Below, one piece after another: positions 59,295 through 64,000 of a stretch of DNA of 64,000 nucleotides (position 1 is its first letter; each line of letters starts with the position of its first letter). The stretch is from Sinorhizobium americanum (lineage in GTDB: Bacteria; Pseudomonadota; Alphaproteobacteria; Rhizobiales; Rhizobiaceae): positions 248,001 through 312,000 of the forward strand of contig NZ_LNQC01000081.1 of NCBI RefSeq assembly GCF_001651855.1, in the 5' to 3' direction. The position numbers and the translations under genes are program-made. The notes under the pieces were generated by a model, which was not told the origin of the DNA, did not search any database, and was given only the letters and a program-made list of their open reading frames with translations.

Positions 59295-59480
59295 TCAGGC
59301 GGCCTGCGTTTCGTCGACGATGCGAGCCTTGATATTGTCGATCATATTTTCGCGGATCACCGTCTCGCCATGGGCGTCGCGCATGTGTTCGACAACCCGG
59401 CGCACGATTTCCGCATCGTTGTCAGCGCGGGTATGCCAGGGGCAACCCGGAACGAGAGAACCGCATTCGAACAGGCGCAT
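59295..59480 (-). CDS. DUF1059 small protein
   Basis: This 61-residue protein of the DUF1059 family starts MRLFECGSLVPGCPWHTRAD, with the CxxxxPGC(x)WH cysteine-histidine pattern that suggests zinc or iron binding. It continues VRRVVEHMRDAHGETVIREN. The start is set by a strong AAAGGAGGAAC ribosome site 5 bases before the ATG at 59480. It is convergent with the CCA gene. The 301 bp between it and apt holds a stem CCGGCC/GGCCGG (59679-59699) and a TTGACA at 59616 but no gene. Confidence 0.9.
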   Translation of the reverse strand: MRLFECGSLVPGCPWHTRADNDAEIVRRVVEHMRDAHGETVIRENMIDNIKARIVDETQAA

Positions 59481-59781
59481 GGTGTTCCTCCTTTCTCTGG
59501 ACCGGCATGCTTTCGCATCGAGCAAAAGGCAGCGTGATCTCATCCAAGAAGTTCGGAGCGGGATGCGATCGGGAAAACGCCGACATCGTCTCATCCCGCT
59601 CAGTCGTCAATGCAATTGACAGAGCCGTAGCCGGGATCTGTCCATGGGCAAGGGTAACATCAACCCGAGGTCCGGCCAAATTGTTCCGGCCGGGCCATCG
59701 CGCAAAGAAACCCTGTGAACATGCGGCTCGATGGTGCTATGGCTTTGCGACCTCCAGACTTTGAAAGGCCGTTTCCACACC

Positions 59782-60324
59782 ATGCTCGCTGTCCAATCGG
59801 AACTGATTTCCGCCATCCGGAGCATTCCGGACTATCCGAAGCCCGGCATCGTCTTTCGCGATATCACGACGCTGCTCGGCAACCCGAGGTCGTTCCGGCG
59901 GGCGATCGATGAACTGGTCCATCCCTATGCCGGAACCAAGGTGGACAAGATCGCCGGGATCGAAGCGCGCGGCTTTATTCTGGGCGGTGCGATTGCGCAT
60001 CAGCTGTCGGCCGGCTTCGTGCCGATCCGCAAGAAGGGCAAGCTGCCGCACGAGACGGTCAGGATCGCCTACAGCCTTGAATATGGCGTGGACGAGATGG
60101 AGATGCACGAGGATGCGATCGCACCCGGTGAAAAGGTGATCCTCGTGGATGATCTGATCGCCACCGGCGGAACCGCCGAGGGCGCCACCAAGCTCCTGCA
60201 GCAGATGGGCGCCGACATCGTCGCCGCCTGCTTCATCATCGACCTGCCGGAGCTCGGCGGCCGCAAGAAGCTCGAGGCGCTCGGCGTCAAGGTCCGCACG
60301 CTGATCGAGTTCGAAGGGCACTGA
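59782..60324 (+). CDS. apt: Adenine phosphoribosyltransferase
   Basis: This 180-residue enzyme makes AMP from adenine and PRPP. The PRPP-binding motif is VILVDDLIATGGTAEGATKL, and GIEARGFILGGAIAHQLSAG and FVPIRKKGKLPHETV are the substrate and flexible loops. ATG 59782 gives MLAVQSELISAIRSIPDYPK. With ade in the same window, adenine can be salvaged by two routes. It is its own unit, convergent with the MaoC genes. Confidence 0.96.
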   Translation: MLAVQSELISAIRSIPDYPKPGIVFRDITTLLGNPRSFRRAIDELVHPYAGTKVDKIAGIEARGFILGGAIAHQLSAGFVPIRKKGKLPHETVRIAYSLEYGVDEMEMHEDAIAPGEKVILVDDLIATGGTAEGATKLLQQMGADIVAACFIIDLPELGGRKKLEALGVKVRTLIEFEGH

Positions 60325-60352
60325 CGAAGGGCGGGCCTCCGCGCTCGCCTGC

Positions 60353-60823
60353 TCAGGTGAATTCGATAACCTTGCTTTCGAAGCGGATAACCGGCTCGGC
60401 TTGCTGGTTTTCGCCCTCGCAGAGGATGGTGTTGAGGCGCCAGCCGGGGCGGGAGGCGAGGGCGCGGGCTTCGACGAGCGTGACGGCATAGGTGATGGTA
60501 TCGCCGGCATAGACCGGTTTGAGCCAGCGGAGCTCCCGGAAGCCCGCCGCCGGGCCGAGCCGGGGAGCGTGCAGCCCCTCTGCGGCCAGGCGCCGGGCTT
60601 CGCCGGCCCAGAAGCGGACGAAGCACTTCATCCAGCCGGCGCTGGTGTGCCAGCCCGAGGCACAAAGGCCGCCAAAGAGCGAGCGTCTTGCTTCCTCCTC
60701 GTCGAGATGGAAGGGCTGCGGATCGAAATCGCGCGCGAAGCGGATGATGTCCTCCGCTGTGAATGTCAGGCTGCCGATCACGGTCTTGCGGCCGGCCGCA
60801 TAGAGTTCTTCGAGCGTCATCAT
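60353..60823 (-). CDS. MaoC-like dehydratase domain protein (second of pair)
   Basis: This 156-residue hot-dog protein has the MaoC/(R)-hydratase motif at FARDFDPQPFHLDEEEARRS, where Asp and His form the hydratase dyad, and the SGWHTSAGWMKCFVR helix. Its start overlaps the stop of its paralogue by 4 bases. The pair may form a heterodimeric hydratase. The substrate is an unknown enoyl-CoA-like compound. Confidence 0.88.
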   Translation of the reverse strand: MMTLEELYAAGRKTVIGSLTFTAEDIIRFARDFDPQPFHLDEEEARRSLFGGLCASGWHTSAGWMKCFVRFWAGEARRLAAEGLHAPRLGPAAGFRELRWLKPVYAGDTITYAVTLVEARALASRPGWRLNTILCEGENQQAEPVIRFESKVIEFT

Positions 60824-61272
60824 GACCGCTCACCCTCGCGGCGCTGAAACATGATCGAACATTCGGAGATCGCAACCGGCTCGCCGCTCTCATTGCTGAT
60901 TTCGTTGCGGAACTTGACGAAGCCGATCTGCGGCTTCGACTTGGAAGGGCGTGCCTCGAGCACAAGGCTGAAGCCGGAAAGCACGTCGCCCGCGAGCACC
61001 GGCTTCTTCCAGTCCATTAAGTCGATGCCGGGTGAGCCTTGCGATGACGAATGGCCGAGGAAGGCGTCGATCATCATCCGCATGCCGATGGCGCTGGTGT
61101 GCCAGCCGGAGGCGGACAGGCCGCCGAGGATGCTGCGCCTGCCCGCTTCTTCGTCGAGATGCATCGGCTGCGGGTCGAACTCGCCGGCGAAGGCGATCAT
61201 GTCTGCGGCCTGCATCTGGACGGGCGCATAGTCAAAGCGCCGTCCCGGCGTGAAGTCCTCGAAATAGAGCAT
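60820..61272 (-). CDS. MaoC-like dehydratase domain protein (first of pair)
   Basis: This 150-residue hot-dog protein has the matching motif FAGEFDPQPMHLDEEAGRRS and the helix SGWHTSAIGMRMMIDAFL. ATG 61272 (MLYFEDFTPGRRFDYAPVQ) is chosen because GGAGGG lies just before it; a GTG at 61335 would overlap the ychF stop (GTGA) and add a Cys-containing head (CEVCGSPMG). It lies between ychF and its paralogue on one strand. Confidence 0.87.
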   Translation of the reverse strand: MLYFEDFTPGRRFDYAPVQMQAADMIAFAGEFDPQPMHLDEEAGRRSILGGLSASGWHTSAIGMRMMIDAFLGHSSSQGSPGIDLMDWKKPVLAGDVLSGFSLVLEARPSKSKPQIGFVKFRNEISNESGEPVAISECSIMFQRREGERS

Positions 61273-61331
61273 GCCGCCCTCCATGGCAGCCGGAAGGATG
61301 CGGCCCATCGGCGAACCGCATACCTCGCACG

Positions 61332-62435
61332 TCACGTGTTGAAGCGGAAGTGGATGACGTCGCCGTCCTGGACGACATATTCCTTGCCTTCGTCGCGGGC
61401 CTTGCCGGCCTCCTTGGCGCCGTTCTCGCCGCCCAGCGAAATGTAGTCGTCATAGGCGATCGTGTTGGCGCGGATGAAGCCGCGCTCGAAGTCCGAATGG
61501 ATGACGCCGGCCGCCTGCGGCGCCTTGGTGCCGCGCGCGATCGTCCAGGCGCGCGTCTCCTTCGGGCCGACGGTGAAATAGGTGATGAGGTCGAGCAGCT
61601 TATAGCCGGCCCGGATCAGCCGGTCGAGGCCGGCCTCTTCCAGCCCAAGGGCAGCGAGGAATTCGCTGGCTTCCTCTTCCGGCAGTTGGGCGACCTCGGA
61701 TTCGATCGCGGCGGAGATGACGACGGTTTCGGCGCCCTGCGCCTTGGCCATCTCGGCGACGGCGCGGGTGTGCTCGTTGCCCGCTGCCGCGTCGGCTTCG
61801 GCGACGTTGCAGACGTAGAGAACCGGGTGGGCGGTGAGGAGGTTGAGCCCCTGCAGGATACGCAGTTCCTCGGCATCGAGCTTCGGCAGGAGGGTGCGCA
61901 CCGGCTTGCCTTCCTGCAGGAGCTTCAGCGAGGCTTCCATGATCGGAAGCTGCGCCATCGATTCCTTGTCCTTGCCGATCGCACGCTTGCGAGTCTGTTC
62001 GGTGCGCCGCTCCAGGCTTTCGAGGTCTGCGAGCATTAGCTCGGTCTCGATCGTCTCGGCGTCCTCGACCGGATGGATGCGGCCCTCGACATGGGTGATA
62101 TCGTCATCCTCGAAGCAGCGCAGTACGTGCACCACCGCATCCACCTCGCGAATGTTGGCGAGGAACTGGTTGCCGAGGCCTTCACCCTTGGAGGCGCCGC
62201 GCACCAGGCCGGCAATGTCGACGAAGGAGATGCGGGTCGGAATGATTTCCTTCGACTTGGCGATGTCGGCAAGCTTGCGCATCCGCGCGTCCGGCACTGC
62301 GACCTCGCCGGTATTCGGCTCGATCGTGCAGAAGGGATAGTTCGCCGCCTGCGCCGCCGCCGTCTTGGTCAGCGCGTTGAAGAGTGTGGACTTGCCGACA
62401 TTCGGCAGCCCGACGATACCGCATTTGAAGCCCAT
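61332..62435 (-). CDS. ychF: Redox-regulated ATPase YchF
   Basis: This 367-residue Obg-family P-loop protein prefers ATP. It has G1 GLPNVGKST near residue 8, DIAGLVRGASKGEGLGN as G3, and NVAE (VCNVAEAD) instead of NKxD, which explains the ATP preference. A coiled region (ESLERRTEQTRKRAIGKDKE) and a C-terminal TGS domain (RAWTIARGTKAPQAAGVIHS) follow. It binds ribosomes and affects oxidative-stress responses. It heads the ychF-MaoC-MaoC unit. Confidence 0.96.
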   Translation of the reverse strand: MGFKCGIVGLPNVGKSTLFNALTKTAAAQAANYPFCTIEPNTGEVAVPDARMRKLADIAKSKEIIPTRISFVDIAGLVRGASKGEGLGNQFLANIREVDAVVHVLRCFEDDDITHVEGRIHPVEDAETIETELMLADLESLERRTEQTRKRAIGKDKESMAQLPIMEASLKLLQEGKPVRTLLPKLDAEELRILQGLNLLTAHPVLYVCNVAEADAAAGNEHTRAVAEMAKAQGAETVVISAAIESEVAQLPEEEASEFLAALGLEEAGLDRLIRAGYKLLDLITYFTVGPKETRAWTIARGTKAPQAAGVIHSDFERGFIRANTIAYDDYISLGGENGAKEAGKARDEGKEYVVQDGDVIHFRFNT

Positions 62436-62609
62436 GGCCTAAACCTGTCGTTCACGAATTTCTTGGGCGTGGCTATGGGGGAAAGGAGCGGGGCGGTCAA
62501 GCGCTTCGCGCGCATTGGGTGGAACTTGGCCGGCTCGACTTGAATGCGGGTACTGCAGGCGCGATACTGGATCTTGCCCATCGCATGTCATCAACGGGTG
62601 CAGTTTCCC

Positions 62610-62921
62610 ATGAGTGACAATGAAGTCGCCCCAAAACGAAAAACGAAGGTCAAGCCCAAGCTCGAGCGGCCGCGGCTCTATAAGGTCATCCTCGTCAACG
62701 ACGACTACACGCCGCGCGACTTCGTGGTGATGGTATTGAAGGCCATTTTTCGCATGAGTGAGGAGGCCGGCTACCGGGTGATGATGACCGCCCACAAGCT
62801 CGGCACTTCGGTGGTCGTGGTCTGCGCCCGCGATATCGCCGAAACCAAGGCCAAGGAGGCGACCGATCTCGGCAAGGAAGCCGGCTTCCCCCTGATGTTC
62901 ATGACCGAGCCGGAGGAGTGA
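62610..62921 (+). CDS. clpS: ClpS-family adaptor (probable ClpS2-type paralogue)
   Basis: This 103-residue adaptor delivers N-degron proteins to ClpAP. The N-terminal tail is basic (KRKTKVKPKLERP). The core has YKVILVNDDYTPRDFVVMVL, with the binding-pocket NDD, and TAHKLGTSVVVVCARDIAET with the pocket His. Where E. coli and Caulobacter ClpS have Met after TP, this one has Arg, and the HRRGVGVCGVYT loop is replaced, so specificity should differ. It is not beside clpA, which fits a second paralogue. It lies on the opposite strand between pth and ychF. Confidence 0.9.
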   Translation: MSDNEVAPKRKTKVKPKLERPRLYKVILVNDDYTPRDFVVMVLKAIFRMSEEAGYRVMMTAHKLGTSVVVVCARDIAETKAKEATDLGKEAGFPLMFMTEPEE

Positions 62922-62936
62922 GCGCCGACTAGCCCG

Positions 62937-63656
62937 TCAGTCTCCTTTGGGACCGAACATCTTCTTCAGCATCTCGGCCATGGGACCGGTTGTCGGCAGC
63001 TTCTTGGGTTGCGCGGCGTTGCGGGCCTGGTGAATATGGGACTGGGCGGCGACCCGCTTCTTCGCCTGCGGCTCTTCCGTGTCCGGCTTGCCGCCTGTGG
63101 CAAGGGCGATCTTGTTCATGAGCTGCGAGTCCTCGCCCTTGACGAGCATGCCGGCATTGTCCGCGATCGTGTCGAGCAGGGCCGAAAGCCAGGTTTGATC
63201 GGCCTTGGCGAAGTCGCCGAGCACATGCGCATGAACCAGGTCCTTGACGCCGGGATGGCCGATCCCGAGGCGCAGGCGGCGGTATTCCTTGCCGCAATGG
63301 GCGTCGATCGACTTGATGCCGTTGTGGCCGCCATGGCCGCCGCCGGTTTTGATCCGCGCCTTGCCGGCGGGGAGATCCAACTCGTCATAGATGACGACGA
63401 TGTCCTTCGGCGCGAGCTTGTAGAAGCGCATCGCCTCGCCGACCGCCTCGCCGGAAAGATTCATGAAGGTCTGCGGCTTGATCAGCAGGATACGTTCGCC
63501 GCCGATCTCGCCCTCGGCGATTTCCGCCTTGAATTTCTTCGACCAGGAGGAAAAGCCCTGACGCTGCTGGATGGCATCGACCGCCATGAAGCCGATATTG
63601 TGGCGGTTGCCGGTATATTTCGATCCCGGATTGCCAAGTCCCGCGACGATCAGCAT
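62937..63656 (-). CDS. pth: Peptidyl-tRNA hydrolase
   Basis: This 239-residue enzyme frees tRNA from stalled peptidyl-tRNA. The catalytic elements are Asn and His in GLGNPGSKYTGNRHNIGF, plus the Asp of YDELDLPAGKARI and GGHGGHNGIKSID. It has a basic C-terminal extension of about 50 residues (KKRVAAQSHIHQARNAAQPK) beyond the usual 190, as in rhizobia. ATG 63656 gives MLIVAGLGNPG. The stop is 15 bp from convergent clpS. Confidence 0.96.
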   Translation of the reverse strand: MLIVAGLGNPGSKYTGNRHNIGFMAVDAIQQRQGFSSWSKKFKAEIAEGEIGGERILLIKPQTFMNLSGEAVGEAMRFYKLAPKDIVVIYDELDLPAGKARIKTGGGHGGHNGIKSIDAHCGKEYRRLRLGIGHPGVKDLVHAHVLGDFAKADQTWLSALLDTIADNAGMLVKGEDSQLMNKIALATGGKPDTEEPQAKKRVAAQSHIHQARNAAQPKKLPTTGPMAEMLKKMFGPKGD

Positions 63657-63718
63657 GCGGCAAACTCCTGATGATTCCTGCTTCACCGACGATGGTCATG
63701 CGGAGAGTGGAATGTTTG

Positions 63719-63842
63719 CCCCTCATCCCGCTGCTGCGACCTTCTCCCCGCTCGCGGGGAGAAGGGGTTCGCCGCGCTCTCCCAGTCCCTCTCTCCGCGC
63801 GCCGGAAGGGGACTAGTCCTCGGGTAAACCCGAGGAGAGGGG
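63719..63842. repeat. RIME-like element
   Basis: It contains CCCCTCATCCCGCTGCTGCG, CTTCTCCCCGCTCGCGGGGA, a degenerate CTCTCTCCGCGCGCCGGAAG and the short palindrome CCTCGGGTAAACCCGAGG also seen in the element at 43694. It lies upstream of pth on its 5' side. Confidence 0.65.
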
Positions 63843-63891
63843 CAAAACCCGTCTCTCAACCCCAAACACCGTCGGCCGGCCAAGTCAATCT

Positions 63892-64000
63892 CTATTTGGC
63901 CGCCTGCTTTATTCCGTCCGGACGAAGGCTGTATTGCTCGTAAATTCGATCCTGGATTCCCGTGGCGATCAAGCGGTTGAGTTCGACCTGCATGCGGGTG
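63892..64000 (-). CDS. 3' end of an unidentified gene, cut by the window edge
   Basis: The minus strand reads open from the right edge to a TAG at 63892-63894, giving 35 C-terminal residues that include MQVELNRLIATGIQDRIYEQ and end RPDGIKQAAK. Amino acid mix and codon use (gtc, gaa, ctc, aac, cgc) look like a real gene. I do not recognise the family. In many relatives rplY lies upstream of pth, but this sequence does not resemble L25. Confidence 0.55.
   Translation of the reverse strand, partial: TRMQVELNRLIATGIQDRIYEQYSLRPDGIKQAAK

Noticed and set aside
59616..59644. TTGACA as the -35 of an apt promoter
   Set aside because: No acceptable -10 lies 16-18 bp downstream, and the site is 160 bp from the gene.

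Overview
The window is a gene-dense, GC-rich alphaproteobacterial chromosome segment, best matched to Sinorhizobium/Ensifer. Four things point there. There is an intact nolR-type nodulation repressor. The trp leader peptide has three consecutive Trp codons ahead of a fused trpE(G). A choXWV choline transporter carries every known ChoX ligand residue at the S. meliloti numbering. Many RIME-like intergenic palindromes (CCCTCTCCCCGC...GCGGGGAGAGGG) are present. The gene order shmR, trpE(G), Mn exporter, queF, hupE, clpP, leuA also fits the S. meliloti chromosome as I remember it. I saw no rRNA, tRNA, CRISPR, prophage or transposase.

Layout: 0.2-2.4 kb holds an ArsR/SRPBCC/small membrane protein operon behind a perfect 20-bp palindrome, then an LLM oxidoreductase. 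2.6-8.0 kb holds a methionyl aminopeptidase, an MFS exporter, a BacA/SbmA peptide importer, a polysaccharide deacetylase and NnrU. 8.2-13.2 kb holds a YfgM-like TPR protein with Der, and divergent kdgK and GH13 alpha-glucosidase genes. 13.5-22 kb holds ade, a class III aminotransferase, nolR, a HugZ-like protein, choXWV and tdk.

22.2-29.8 kb is the most interesting part: a co-directional block of poorly characterised genes (TelA-like coiled-coil protein, unknown 382-aa protein, AAA ATPase, 429-aa unknown, membrane-anchored DUF2333-like protein). It looks like one operon that has been split by a DUF559 nuclease-fold gene sitting between two RIME-like repeats.

29.9-43.6 kb holds fhs, DUF1993, a thioesterase, an extensin-like protein, the haem receptor shmR with an IRO (RirA-type) box, the trpL attenuator with trpE(G), a CDF Mn exporter, queF, hupE, a ClpP paralogue, and leuA preceded by a newly noticed Leu-rich leader peptide with a leaderless-type promoter. 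43.8-49.5 kb holds an anti-sigma/ECF sigma pair, a TPR protein, a phosphoesterase, a Nudix protein, a glutathionyl-hydroquinone reductase-type GST and a GNAT. 49.7-56.5 kb is a MoxR-DUF58-DUF4159-VWA (Bat-like) operon. 56.8-59.3 kb is a tightly overlapping DUF1285/CoA pyrophosphatase/CCA-transferase operon. 59.3-64 kb holds DUF1059, apt, two MaoC proteins, ychF, a ClpS paralogue, pth and an edge-truncated gene.

Functions are inferred from motifs and remembered family features only; no searches were run.
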